From NCBI RefSeq assembly GCF_945859685.1, contig NC_079147.1, positions 68,850,946-68,914,945 on the forward strand: a DNA stretch of 64,000 bases, in the 5' to 3' direction. Positions 46,590-59,178 of this stretch are shown in pieces. How positions within the stretch are numbered: position 1 is the first letter of the stretch; every line of letters starts with the position of its first letter. The notes beneath the pieces are model-generated. The model had not been told where the DNA came from. It did not search any database and saw only the letters and a list, made by a program, of their open reading frames with translations. The position numbers and the translations under genes are program-made. This stretch comes from Eupeodes corollae (lineage: Eukaryota > Arthropoda > Insecta > Diptera > Syrphidae).

Positions 46590-48715
46590 GATGTTAAGGT
46601 GGCGCTACAGTCCAGGGTGCACCTGGGGCTCAACCAACATGCGTCTCCAGCCAGCTCGGTCCCTAGCTAGCTGTCTCCAGTTTCGCACGCCAAGTTGTTG
46701 AGGTCTTCACCCACCTGAGTCGCGTTCTTCCTCTACTGCGCCGTGCCTCGGGATTGGATTCGAAGACCTTCCGGGCTTTAGCGTTGATGTCAATTCGCTC
46801 GACATGACCCAGCCATCTAAGCCGTTGGACTTTAATTCTGCTAACAAGGTCAGCGTCGCAGTTCGTCATTATTTCTTCTCCTCCATTCTCCATCTATGCG
46901 TTCCAAGCATACCCATCTTTTCGGCTTCCTTCGCAATGCTCAAAAACGTTCCACGGACATCACGCTTTGATCTTCCAATTATGTGGATATCATCTGAGTA
47001 TCTGACCTTTGGAAGATTGTGCCTCTAGTGTTGACGGTTTAGTTTTGCACAATTCTTTGCAGAACGATGTTGAAGAGGTCGCATGACAGTGCATCGCCTT
47101 GTCTAAAACCTTTTTTGACACGAAATGCATCGGTAAGATCTTTTCCGACCTTGATAGAGCAGCGTGCATTCTCCATCGTCATTTTGCACAAACGGATAAG
47201 TTTGACAGGGATGCCAAAACTAGACATTGCTCTGTAGAGCTCTTCCCTGTAGATGCTGTCATACGCGGCTTTAAAATCGATAAAGAGATTGTTGCTATCG
47301 ATTTGAAGCTCCTAGTTTTTTTCCAAGATCTGCCATAGTGTGAATATATTCGGTTCGTGGTCCCTTTGGAGGTTTTTTTTACCTTTTGGTAAAATTTCCG
47401 AACCTCATTCTTGATGTGACATCCCTCTATCTCCTCGATCGTGCGCTTTTCATGCTCTCTTTTTTTCCATCTAAGAAGCCGGTGTTCCTCTCTCCTCTTC
47501 TGCTCGTAGACCTCGCGAGCAGCTCTGGTCTTTCTGTGCAGCACCGTTTTGTATGCCTCTTCCGTTTGTCGGCATTCGTCGTCAAACAAGGGTTTTCGGT
47601 GTTGTGGCCGTGTAAAACCTAGCACTTCAGAGTCGGCATCTCTGATGGCTGCAAAGCAATGTTGCCACTGGTTTTCAATGCTTAATGCAGGCAGCATAGG
47701 ACTCCTTAAGAGATTATTAGAGTCTCTTGCGATTGTAGCCGCCTAACGTCGAAACTTCTTACAATACTTCCTTGTTTTGTCTTCGACCGGGATATCCGTA
47801 GCCGTACCTTGGCAACAACGAGGTAGTGGTCCGAGTCAATGTTGGCCCCTCAGAATGGAGAAGTGTCGTGCGTCGATCGCTATGTGGTCAATATGGTTGC
47901 AAGTTGATTGATCAAGAGATTTCCCTGTCCCCTTGTGAATATGAAGATGTGCGAACTGCGTACTAGCTACCAGAACTTCTCGCCCCGCAGCAACATCGAT
48001 CAGCCTGAAAATGTTGTCGGAGTTGGTGTCGTGCAGTCTGTATCTCCCGATTGTACGACCAAAGATGTCTTCCCTTCCTAGCTTGGCGTTAAAATCTCCT
48101 AAGACAATTTTAATGTCAAAGCCAGGGCACTGCTCATATATTTTGTCCAAGAGCTCGAAGAATATGTCTTAGGCTTATGTTGGCGAATTTAGCCTTGATG
48201 TGGATTGTCCTGATGCGCTCGCTCACACTGTTGAAACTCAAGACTTTTTGCCTGTAGAGATTCCACGTACAGATCCGAAGTTCGTTGTCCTTATTTCGTT
48301 TGCTTGGGTTGTCAACAGTAAATCAGTCCGTATCCGAGGCTTGTTGGTGCTTCGCAACTAATGTATTTTGTACGTGGCCAGGAAGTCACCCTGATGGCAC
48401 AACCCCCAACCTGGAGGGCCAGATGCTTAGTATAACTCCAAGGACAGGGAGTCGGATAAACCGCTCCATAAAGGCCTGGGCTCCGAGTATGTCGAAGAAG
48501 CCCTATAAGGTGTTCACGAAGTAGTTCAACCTTGCTGGAACTGTAGACGCCACCATTGATTCCATCTCGATAATTCGTCTGGATAATGAGAGGTGCCTTA
48601 GTGGACACACCTCTCCCCCCTCTCTTGTTTTGCTGCCCCCAACAACTTTCCACTGGGGTTGGACCGTAATCTCCAGTTGAGGTACTAGGCACCCGATGTT
48701 CACCGCGATGAGGTG
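46590..48715 (-). mobile_element. RTE-like LINE, rearranged copy
   Basis: Minus strand, 5' to 3': amino end near 48690-48312; endonuclease with FDIKIVLGDFNAKLGRED (48150-47836) ending NHIDHIAIDAR; linker EEHRLLRWKKREHEKRTIEE (47697-47420); RT palm SSFGIPVKLIRLCKMTMENA and VKKGFRQGDALSCDLFNIVL (47227-47039); then, after a deletion of the YADD region, the carboxy end SRIKVQRLRWLGHVERID (46893-46663). The endonuclease type is the one often annotated as craniofacial development protein 2-like (derived from RTE/BovB LINEs). Multiple frameshifts; dead. Confidence 0.75.
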
Positions 48716-48989
48716 AGAGTAAGAGCTGATAGACAAAGGTAGGTTTTGAGAAAAAAAACCTGTGGACGCTTGTGTCCTTTTGAATGCACCATGTCTACCG
48801 AACCCTAGTAAATCTAAAAAAACCATTCGTCGAGAAATTATCGCAATTAAATCAAGTTTACTGCAGCGTATAACAAGAGGCTTTTGGAGCGGAAGACATT
48901 TGGATGACATAATGTAAAAAAATTGAAATCCGCATTATTTGGCTGTCGTTTAATATTCCAAATAAAACAACATATCACAAAGATTTTTT
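48716..48989. other. Short non-coding spacer
   Basis: No feature recognised. Confidence 0.4.
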
Positions 48990-49490
48990 CTTTATTTAAT
49001 TTTGAAAGTATAAATCTGCCGCCCTGTTCAAAAAACAGATAAAGATGGTGGGTAGATGTTGAAATGACGTTTGCTGTTATATTTAGGCCATAAGAAATTA
49101 GTTATCATCGTTATGTAGCGCTTGCTGTTGACGGTGACGGTTGGTGTCGTCCCATAAACGGCAATTTTGCTTGTTAATTAAAGATGAATTTTCGGCCAAA
49201 ATAGGCGTCCTCTTCTAAACAATTCGAAGCCCAGTAAGTTTACAAACGGCGTTGTCTAAAGTCATGAACTTTGAGCTCCTGGGTCAGTTGGATCTTGTAC
49301 GGGTGTAGGCCCAAGTCCCGACGCAAAATTCGCGAAGTTGAAGTCTGCAAAAGGCCGAGTTCTTGTGCACTTCGAGGAATAGACTGCCTCGGGTTCTGCT
49401 GTACACTTTCACTGACATCGCTGCGGTCTGGTCTGGTTCTGGGTCGATCTTTGAACGTACGGGTGTTGTCTGATTATTTACTGACATAAA
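48990..49490 (-). pseudogene. mariner-like transposase fragment
   Basis: On the minus strand a broken frame reads ESVQQNPRQSIPRSAQELGL, then RILRRDLGLHPYKIQLTQEL, the second helix-turn-helix and linker of mariner transposases; DAYFGRKFIF follows. The catalytic part is absent. No terminal repeats found. Confidence 0.65.
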
Positions 49491-50887
49491 CAAAAGATTT
49501 GACAGATGTCACCAAATCAAAATGGCCGCCAAAATTTACCCGCTATCGATCATTGGACAATATCAGTGTTTCTTCATTCTATGTAAATCAACAATTAATC
49601 ATGTTTTTTTGCAGGCTAGTAAAAACTATGTCTAGTCCATCGGCTCTGTACTCAGGGTTCCAGTGAATGACAGTAGAAAAGTTTTTCAATTAATTTAAAT
49701 GAACCAAAGATTTAGTACCACAAATAAAGGAATCTGATGATCGGTTAGCATTTGTTAAACATATTAAATTCCAGCCTTGTAGTTGCACAATCAAATTGCT
49801 GTTGTGGTATTCAAACCCTACTAATGTTCTAGGAATAAGCCAGGTCATTTTTTGTCGAGTCCATTTAAATCCAGGCTAGGGTCATATTTCTTCCAGAAGT
49901 CACTCACGATCGGAGACACGGTTGCTCAGTGAAATGAAAGAAAACAATTTTCTAAGGAAAAGTGAGGAAGGACTATTTCGAGAGCCTATCGCATTCTTGA
50001 GAAAAGAAAGAAAAAATCTACTTTGAGTTAAGGTATTGTGCCAGAATAAGGTTGGAGCTTATCATGAGTCAAGTGATTCGACTTCCAGATCACAGCCCCT
50101 AAAGCATTCCAAATATTTTTTGATCAATGTGCAAAGTGATTTTTACAAAAGTTCAACTCAAATCCGCTCGTTTTTCTTTTTTGAATATCTATCGATTAAT
50201 GTGTTTTTTGCATATGCATGTGACCAATACCGTACCTCCTACATACGTCGTAAATATACATACGTTATGTGTTATAAAAGGACACTGGCTATAAACCAAC
50301 CGCAATTCAACTCTTTTATTTGTTGTTTTCACAAAATTATTATTTTCCTGATTAAAACCCCAAAATTTAACCAAATGCAATACACGAATATGTGTGCGTA
50401 GTGTACCTTAACCAACTTGCAATTAAAAAAGGCTTATTAATTGAAGAGTATTTTAAAGTCAAACAAAATATCTCTCTCTATCTCTTTGACTACCTTACCA
50501 CTCTTATATGCGATTATTATTTTGTAGATATATGTATTCCTGTGCTGTGGAGTACATATATAACTTTTTGTGGCTTTATACGAGTATGTTATGTGTAGGG
50601 GGTAGGGGGAGGTTTGTATAAATTCAAAATGATAAAATGAAATGTCTTTGACCATGACAACCAAACCTTTTTTCGAAAATCAAATTAAAAAATAAAAACA
50701 AAAAGAAAATAACAAAAATCATTCATTACACAACTCTTCAAAGACAAAAACCAAATTCATTTTGTGAGAACGAACACCAGAACACCAAACCCCCCTCGAA
50801 ACACTAAGAACTCCATCCAAATGGTTACCATGTGAATTTAAAAACCATCCAACCAAAGTCCACCCACCACTAACTGATGTATAAATC

Positions 50888-50972
50888 AAACAACAACAAC
50901 AACAGCAACAAAACCAACATCAGAATCAGCACCAGCACCAGTAACAACAACAACAACATCAAAAACAACAAA
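50888..50972. repeat. CAA/CAG-type trinucleotide-rich run
   Basis: Interrupted (CAA)n with AGCACCAGCACCAGTAACAA in the middle. Confidence 0.8.
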
Positions 50973-51424
50973 AAGATAAAACATTTTCCTCTAGATTTTA
51001 GAATATTCTGTGTATGCATAGCAGGTAAATAGGGAGGTAGGTAAGGTAGGGAGGCAAGCAGGCTGGCAAACAGATATGGGGAGTATAATAACTGTGCAGA
51101 ACTGAACTCCAGGAAGATAAGGTCTAAGTATGTTATATTCACCACCATCGTAAAATGATAACCTTTATACGTATGTACCATAGTTTGAAGTTACCTTTGC
51201 AAAAATTAAACAAACGAAAAAATAAAGTTAAATTTTCTAAAATTCTATATAGAATGTGCCCACCACCTGCTCTAGTCGAGTCGTATAGTTGTAACAACTT
51301 AACAGAAAGGTCTTCTCATCGCGAGGGAGAAGACGAGGGAAGGCGTGAGGGTTAGGATAGGGTGGGTGAGGGTTTGGTTTTTGGGATGAGAGTTCTATAG
51401 TAGTTCTATAGAGAAAACTGAAGT

Positions 51425-51448
51425 CGATGATGATGATGATGATGATAT
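51425..51448. repeat. (GAT)n microsatellite
   Basis: About seven GAT units (CGATGATGATGATGATGATG) followed by ATCGTGATGATGG. Confidence 0.85.
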
Positions 51449-52407
51449 CGTGATGATGGCTTTGAGCTGTGACTAAGGTTAGGGAGCGAAGCGAGACGAG
51501 ACGAAACGAGAGAAAAGAGAATAATATCTCACCGTTTTTCTTTGATGGAAAATGGTCCATTGATGTTTTTAATTTAATTATTTTGTTTCTTTCATGATCC
51601 CTCGTCTCTTTATCAACCGTCCGTTCATCGTCGTCACTCCTCATCCTCACTCGTTGCTCGTCCTCGTTATCACCCTCCAAAACACACTACCCAACCATTG
51701 TTGTCCTCCGTCCTGTCCTATTCTGAGTTCCACATCTGCTCTCCTTGTCGATATACATCATGCCTTATACCATATCGTATTGTATCGTATCGTACTTCGT
51801 TCCATACCGCACTCTTCACTACAAACCAACATCCATCATCAGCACCAACCTCCGCACCACCAACAACCACCACCATCACCATCATCCAGTCAGACATGAA
51901 TGGGAGCTTCCTTTGATCTGCTTTGATCTTTCGGAAAGTGGCTTTTAAGAGGTTTCTTTTGTGAACAAACGCGTGAGCAAACCAGAAGAAGAAGAAGAGC
52001 GAGAGCAACAGAGAGAAAGGCAGGCACGAGGGTTCCATTTCATGTTGATGCTGAAGCTGAGTATGAGGCTAAGGCTGATACCTATAGATGAGGCTGATGT
52101 AGCTGTAGCTGAGTTAGAGGCATAAAGGCAGCAGAAGAAGAGCATTGAGGGTTAAGATTGGGTTCGGTTCGTCGGGTGGCACAAGGATGAAAGGAAAAGT
52201 TTTAAATATTAACACACATACACGTACAACACCAACAACAACAACAAAAACAAAATGATATATACTACCTTTGAAATCTTCTTGTTCTTCTTCATCTTTC
52301 ACTGCTTCTGATGCTGCTCTGGTTCTCTATCGCAATATTATATTGAGTTGAGTTGAGTTTGTACGCACAAGAAAAGATGTGATACTGATGCCGCTTTTCT
52401 GCAGCTG

Positions 52408-52480
52408 ATGTTGATGATGATGATGTTGACAATGACGATGATGCTGACGACGATGATGATGATGATGATGATGAATCCCT
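52408..52480. repeat. (GAT)n-rich run
   Basis: GATGTTGATGATGATGATGT, then GACGATGATGCTGACGACG and a pure (ATG) run to about 52472. Confidence 0.8.
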
Positions 52481-53164
52481 GAATCGGAGGATGTCACCAT
52501 CATCGTAGACAAATAGAGAGCACAACCAGTATTAGACATCTTTTCATTCCCGTTGGTTGTTATTTTGCACATCATCCAGTTTGTTATATTTGATTTTGTT
52601 GATTTTGGATAGAAAACTGGGTAACGCGTGTTTTTTGTTTGTGTAACTGAGCTTCTCTTCTTATTTGCTATGAACACGAAACGTTCTTTTGCAAAACAAA
52701 ACAAGGAATAAAAATCAAAAGGATATACGGGAAGACTATTGGGTGTTTCATAGGTGGCTTGAGTCAAAGCAGCCTCACATCACAATAAGAACACAGCAAA
52801 GTTGCGGTGCGGTTTCTTACGTTAGTTGTAGGATGTGAATTGAGCTTGAGTTTGAGTTTGAAAACGAACGACTATCGCGAGTGTAGCTTTGTTTTTTTTT
52901 TCTGTCGAATTTTGAAACACTCGAGAGTTACAGATAAAGTGTATTTAGCTACGACAAAAAAATCACAAAGAACCTAAATCAAAAGATTTGAAATTAAATT
53001 ATAATTTAGTGCTGGTGGTTGGCGGTGACATCTACGAGCAACGGTAGGGAAGATCTAACTATCTTTCTTTTCAAACTTCCTCAGCGCCAACAACTCGAAC
53101 GGGAACTGTTGTGTGTTTAAAGTGAATAGTGGCAGTGACAGTGAGTGTAGTACTCGCTTTTTCG

Positions 53165-53240
53165 ATGTCTCGTTGTTTGATAATTAGCATGCAGCATTAT
53201 TTGCAGAATGCAACTTCATCTGATGATGACGGTGATGAAG
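53165..53240 (+). CDS. Speculative small first exon (25 codons plus one base)
   Basis: ATG at 53165 opens MSRCLIISMQHYLQNATSSD, then DDGDE, and meets a donor-like AAG|GTAAAA at 53240/53241 in phase 1, the same phase as alpha-catenin exon 1. The upstream 400 bp (52780-53160) is leader-like: TE-free and A-rich, with a GCGGTGCGG patch. It could be an alternative alpha-catenin first exon, part of a nested gene, or chance. The ATG context (TTCGATGTC) is weak and I recognise no homologue. Confidence 0.2.
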
Positions 53241-53899
53241 GTAAAATAATAATGAAAAATGATGAGAACTACTCGTATGTATATGCAATGCCATCTATGA
53301 ACTGACAGTTAAAATAAAAAGAAAAATTTCGAAAGAAAGAAAATTAAAATGAAAAATATTTTGTTGAATTGTTTTGTAGACTACTAATATTGTGTATAAC
53401 GGTATTGTACAAAGTACCTTTACCTTTACTATACGAAATAGCTGTGCATTATATATTATTTATCTTTTTTCTTTTATTATTATTATTTTGTTTGTAAGTG
53501 GTTTTTAGTGTGGTTCCTTTGATGTGCAGAGAGATAGAATAAAAGATAAAGAGCTACCTTACCTATGTTATGTACCTACATACCTATCTTCTAATATGAG
53601 GTAGTATTTTTGTTGTTGTTGTTGTGCTAATGAGAAAAACTTATGTCGTCAAAAGTTGAGCTGATTATTTGTGTGGTTCTATGTTTCTTTGTGTCGTCGT
53701 TGTCGTCAGTGGTTTTGATTTATATTTTTTACTTTTATTTTAAAATAAATATAAAACAAACAAATTGCTTCCCGAGAAGGAGTAGGAGGAAAAGGGTTGG
53801 AATTAGGAATATTTTTTTTGTCTACCCTTCTAGTGGTTTGTCAGAAGGTATACCTATTTTACATACAGTTGCAGCCGAAATAATAGGAATACAACTTAA
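53241..53899. other. Non-coding stretch
   Basis: AT-rich with short (TTG)n and (TTA)n runs near 53610 and 53475; nothing else seen. Confidence 0.5.
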
Positions 53900-55950
53900 T
53901 TTTCGGTAACTATTTAACTTCAATGGTATGAAGAGATGGTGGGTGTCGATTTGGTGTTCTTGGGTTTTTTCCAGAATCTGCCGTAATGTGAATATTTGAT
54001 CTTGGTCTAAAACCACAGTGATAAGGACCTATCAGGTTGTTGACGATAGGCTTTAGACGTTCACATATTACGGCAGAGAAGATTTTATAGGCGATTTTAA
54101 GTAGACTGATTCCACTACAGTTGATGCAGTTTAGAGGGTCTCCTTTTTCAGGATCGGGCCAACAATACTGAGGTTCCATTCATCGGGCATGCTTTCTTCG
54201 GACCATATCTTACAGATAAGCTGGTGTATGCTCCTAACCAACTTATCTCCAGCTGCTTTAAAGATTTCGGCATTCAAGCCATCCTCTCTAGCGGCTTTAT
54301 TAGACTTCAGCTTAGATATGGCAATCTTTACTTCGTCTAAGTCGGGAGGACGGGATTCTTTGCTTTCGTCGTCTACGTTGAATGGATCATCCTTCCTGAC
54401 AGCGGAATTCAGTTCGTCGTCGCCGTTATACAGTCTGCAGAAGTGGTCCATCCATATCCTCAGCATTGACTGCGGTTCCACTATGATGTTTCCACTTTCG
54501 TGTTTTCAGCCTTCGGTTCTAGGTTTATGTACCTGTGAATTTCGTTTCACCTGTTCATAAAACTTTCGAACCTTATTCCTGCTTTTATACCTCTCAACAT
54601 CTTCGACCGCACGCTTCTCATGCCCTTTTTTTTCCTTCTGAGAAGTCGGCGTTCCTCTCGCCTCTTCTGCTCATAGAGCTCATGAGCAGCTCTCGTCCTT
54701 TTATGCAGCGCCGCTTAGCGTGCCTGTTGTTTGGCTGCATTTGCCTGCCGACATTCCAAATCAAACCAGGGGTTTCTTGTTGGGGGGTGCTTGAAGCCCA
54801 GCACCTCAGAGGCGGTTTCCCTGATTGCATCTTGGCAATATGCCACTGGTTTTCGATACTTTGTGTTGGAGGCAGAGAACTTCGAGAGGGGTTACTTGTA
54901 ACTCGGTCGGAAAAGGATTTGGCGATTTCTGTCGTTTGTAACCGTTCGACGTTGTATCTTCTCCCAGCACCTCCCTGTTTCGCCTTGGGTCTGGAAATCC
55001 GAAGTGCTACCTTGGCTACAACGAGGTAGTGGTCCGAGTCGATGTTAGCTCCTGGGAAAGTTCGGACATCCATGATGCTGGAAGCGTGTTTGGCGTCGAT
55101 CGCAATATGGTCAAACTGGTTGACGGTAGATTGATCTGGAGAACTCAAAGTTTCTTTGTGGATGTTGAGGTGTGGAAAACGCGTACTTGCTACCATGACG
55201 TTTCGCCCCGCAGCAAAATCTAGGAGCCTGAATCCGTTGTCGGAAGTGTTGTTGTGCAGGCTGTTCTTCCTTTCCTAGCTTGTCATTAAAATCGCCTAGG
55301 ACAATTTTAATATCGTAGTTGCTGATATGTTTTGTCTAAGAGCTCGAAGAACATATCTTTGGTGTTGCCATCTTTCTCTTCTGAGGGGGCTTTTGCGCAT
55401 ATTAGGCTTATGTAGGCGAATTTAGCCTTGGTGCGTATGGTCATAAGGCGCTCATTGATGCACCTGTAGCTCAAGGCTTCTTGCCTAAGTCTGGCTTCAA
55501 TGACAAAGCCGCATCCAAATAAGCGCTGTTGGTTTTCGTGGTAGCAGTCACCATAGTAAATAGCAGTTTTTCATCCTCTTTTTGCCTGGCTCATCCCATC
55601 GTATTTGCGGAATGGCGATGATGTCTGCCTTATAGCAGTCTAGGGACTCCGCTAATTCTTGGCCGCACGTGGTCTGTTCATTCGTTTGCGTAGGTTGTCA
55701 ACACTAAATCCGTCCGTAACCGAGGCTTGTTGGCCAGGAAGTTATCTCGACGGCACAAACCCCAACCTAGAGGGCCAGATCCTTAGTATAACTCCACGGA
55801 CGGGGAGCAGGATAAAACCGCTCCTTATAGGCCTGGGCTCCGAATAAGTCGTAGAAGCCCTGTAAGGTGTTCACTAAGTAGTTCAACCTTTTAACTGTAA
55901 ACGCCACCGTTGATTCCATCTCGGGATAAGAAGAGTGGAAACACCTCATC
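53900..55950 (-). mobile_element. RTE-like LINE, 3'-truncated or rearranged copy
   Basis: Same family as 46590-48715. Minus strand: amino end (55949-55767), endonuclease end (ASTRFPHLNIHKETLSSPDQ...FDHIAIDAK) with SDHYLVVAKVALRIS (55196-54618), linker MSRRGERNADFSEGKKRA, RT approach MDHFCRLYNGDDELNS, LKSNKAAREDGLNAEI (Gly to Arg change in the A-G-x-DG motif), KIWSEESMPDEWNLS (54481-54131), and RT motifs GDPLNCINCSGISLL...GPYHCGFRP (54179-53910). It stops before motif A; the YADD and 3' end are missing, which is unusual because LINE copies normally keep their 3' end. Confidence 0.75.
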
Positions 55951-55969
55951 TTCTTAGAGCAATTTGAAA

Positions 55970-56400
55970 ATGAAAGTTTGGTTTAAGTGAGTTTAGGTTT
56001 AAGTGTCTGAACGTAATGGAGTAGGACACACTTAGGCCAGTGTAATGGCCTATTTTAATACCACATGAATTTTGAGGCTTTCTTCTAGGCTCAATGAAAC
56101 CAGTTTGAGTTATGACACCTATTATTGAGCTTAAATGCGATCTGTTAAGAGATAGCAAGCACCTTCAGGGCTTTAAATCTAGTGTAGGCTAGATAATTTT
56201 GGTGACCTGACACGTGGTGATGTTATTTCACCTGATGATTGGCTTCTTCACATCGTCTTCCATTAGCAAAAGTTTACATGTAGCCATTAGCCAAACTTGG
56301 TAGATTGGTTGTACTGTATAAAATCTGGTGAACTCATCTGCCTTAAAATGTCCTGTATTGTCTCTATTGGCCGACACCCAGCAAAGGCTCTTGACAATAC
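55970..56400 (-). mobile_element. Small LOA remnant
   Basis: The blocks GGACACACTTAGGCCAGTGTAATGGCC, TACCACATGAATTTTGAGGC, GAGCTTAAATGCGATCTG and CGACACCCAGCAAAGG match the 3' quarter of 3355-8960 with deletions. The tail is a degenerate GTTTAGGTTTAAGTG. Confidence 0.75.
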
Positions 56401-58068
56401 CGTTCCTGTTGGTAATAAGTGACGTACTTAATGCAGAAAGTTAATGAATTCTGCAATCGCACCTTAAACACCTGGAATATGCGGACTCGTAATAGTATCA
56501 TGGAAAAGCATAAATTGTAGTGCTAAAGATCAACTCGACAAACACTATAAGGATGAATCTTGGAAGTCAATATTTCTGGACAACAATTGTAGAAGATTCC
56601 CAAAATAAGGGAATGAACTGAACGCAAATATCCGTGTTCAAGTCTGCATTTGTAATGCTGTCAAAAATTTAGAGTAAAAAGTCTTTAAGCTTGTCAACAA
56701 AAATAAGAACACTTTATTTTGACTCAATGAAATAGTTCTCAGTAAAATTTGAGTCCTGTTATTGAGAATAGCGTTCGAAAACATATATTTTGTTTCATTG
56801 TAATTAGTGTTTCGTCAACATAACAGTGTGGTCCCTTGGACTATGTCAAGATATTTGACTTCTTCCAAAGTTTGAACATGGATGTTACAAGCTTGAGGTT
56901 GAATGCGTCTCACATTTGGCGATGAACAAAATTATTGCATGAGCTTTTTCTTCAAGTGTTTCTATTATTTTAACCACAGCTGTAAGAAGTATATGAGGGA
57001 ATGAGCGCTCTTATTATTCATATAAAGGTGTTTCACTTATAAGCAAGTGATTAAACGAGTTGAATAACGAAAAACTCAAGTGCCTCTTGTGCTTTTATTT
57101 CTGTTTTTTATTTTACATGCTTATACATACATACTACACCTAGATTTGGTGAGGGCTTCTATAGAACGTCGTGAGTAAGATCAAAGCAAGCGGCTAGGTA
57201 CCTATGACGAGACAATAACCATGACTTAACTTGATCTCGCTCAGCGCGCTCAGGAAGTGTGCACTTTATAGCAGGTACATAGAACATATTTATATATATA
57301 GATGAGTTGAGTTATGTTGAGTTTTAAAAGACAAAAGGCAGGAGATAAACGATTGGCGGGTGGTGGCTACCACTGTTGTTTTTTTTTTTTAAGTATAAGA
57401 TGACTCTTAAAAGCAAAATCTCTAGACAGAGTGTCTCGTGTGTAGGTACATCGGTAGGTAGGTCTTTTTAGTCGCTTGTCGCTGTGTCATTTGATGTTAT
57501 TTAATTGTAAAGAAGCTTTTGATGCTTGATGTATAGGTAGCTGATGCTGCTGCTGTTGGCGGGTGCATTCATTGACACAGAAAATGTTGTGGAATTAGAT
57601 AAAAAGATAGACTTAAGGGTGGGTTTTTTAAAAAGAGAGAACATTTCAGTTGTTGAATTTGAACTTAAAAGAAAAAGGGGTATCCCGCTTTTTTTCGTAT
57701 CTGTATTCTATTCTATTCAAATATGGTTTAAGATCTCGATCTTTTTTTGTGACTTGTACAAATCTGAGTACCTAAAGATTTCTTATGACTGGTTTCATCA
57801 AAATGTCTAGATATATAGATTTGTCTTTATTTTACAAAACAAAAGATAACAATATTTTGGTTGAAAATACGAAAGACAAGTTAATGACAAAATTTGCCGT
57901 CTGCCAGATATGACATTTCTTTAAAAAAATATAATAAAATAAAAAAAGAAATAATTAAATTATTTGCTTATTTACAATTTTATGATTTGTAATTTCAGAT
58001 GATAAAACTGTACAATTTTAGATGATTTGAAACATTAAATTTCTGTTTTGAATATTATTTATATAATA
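56401..58068. other. Non-coding intron sequence
   Basis: No gene or confidently classified element. Weak LINE-like words on the minus strand around 56780-56960 (VQTLEEVKYLDIV) suggest an old RT tail. The frame at 57544-57810 has no motif. Confidence 0.4.
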
Positions 58069-59119
58069 CTAGCTGACCGGACACACGTTGTTTTGTCATA
58101 TGAACAATGTCTAGAAAATATTTTGCTTTCCTCGTAACAAATGTTGTATCTTGAGATTAAATTCGTTTACATCCACATTTTTGCTGCTAAAATTGCTCCT
58201 TCTCCCGGTCACTCATGATTTGTAAATTGTCTGTGTGTATCGAGAAATATCTGGTCTCGAAATCGACCGGTAATTTTATGCATCTAGTTTCATCTGTAGT
58301 AACTGTTGGTTTGAGGATGTTTCAGCGGATGGATCTTGAATCATTTGAACACGCATAATATTTACTTTCAGTTGTACTTTTTCAACATTACGCCACAGTG
58401 GCGATGAACGCGGAATAACGGGCAATGTTTATCTGATATCGCCTGACAGAAGTGACAGAGTGCCGCCAAATAGTCAGTCGTGGCCAATGCCTCAAGCGAA
58501 TGTTTGTGTACCATAGTGCATACATTTCCGATGATAAGTTTAATATGTTTTAGGCATTATGGCCCTGGATAATTTTTTTTTTTTTTAATAATTGCACACC
58601 GCTTGAATATTTAGTGGTAGTTGAAATACTGAATGAGTCTCTATCAAATAAAGTTGCGCAATACCAGAAGATGCAACAGCCAATGCGATACCATTATTTG
58701 ATCGTATTTTAGCAAGAATCAGCGAAATAAGAAAGGTTTTGCCAGTACCAACAGACCTTGTCCTGCCGAAACTGCGAGCATGATGTGGTCATAAATGGTT
58801 CTTTGTTTTTCATTCATAAGTTTGAGATTGCGAGCAACAATCGCTACCATTTATACAATATTGTATTGTAGTTCAGGATTCAATTCAGCGTCTATTAAAT
58901 AAGATGCATTTCGATTTGGTGAATGCATTCCGAAATAACGGAGTGGTAAGCCTCAACGTGTACGATGTTGATGCAATTAAACAATAGCACTTAGGAATAT
59001 AAAAAATTGTTACAAACCTATTCTCAGATCTACCGAATGTATGTGCAAAATTTCATTGAAATTGGTTAAGCCGTTTCGGAGGAGTAGTGCACTGTGACAG
59101 AATAATTTTATATATTAGA
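58069..59119 (-). mobile_element. Decayed, internally deleted Helitron
   Basis: On the minus strand it begins TCTAATATATAAAATTATTC after an A (59120) and ends GTCCGGTCAGCTAG before a T, that is TC...CTAG between A and T, the Helitron rule, without target duplication. Between these are helicase scraps in the right order: LMNEKQRTIYDHIM and GIALAVASSGIA (58870-58620), then FGGTLSLLSGDIR followed by QTLPVIPRSS (58480-58390). No Rep domain. The copy is about 1.05 kb with many stops. Confidence 0.8.
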
Positions 59120-59178
59120 TTTACAAAAAAAAAAGTACAGATTATGGGTAGAAGACAGAGGGAAAGGATAGCATAGAC

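Larger units (their letters stand above)
49491..53164. other. TE-poor, microsatellite-rich island
   Basis: About 3.7 kb without a recognised transposon or gene. It holds CAA-rich (50888-50972) and GAT-rich (51425-51448 and 52408-52480) runs and alternating C-rich/A-rich low-complexity DNA. Many open frames here merely translate these repeats. The contrast with the flanking debris suggests retained (possibly regulatory) sequence. Confidence 0.5.

Noticed and set aside
50870..52767. Several open frames rich in Ser, Leu, His or Gln
   Set aside because: They translate microsatellites (CAA, GAT) in different frames and overlap each other on both strands.
57544..57810. An 88-codon open frame starting MLLLLAGAF as a secreted peptide
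   Set aside because: No family resemblance, long hydrophobic/low-complexity segments on both ends, no supporting promoter or neighbouring exon; most likely chance in AT-rich DNA.
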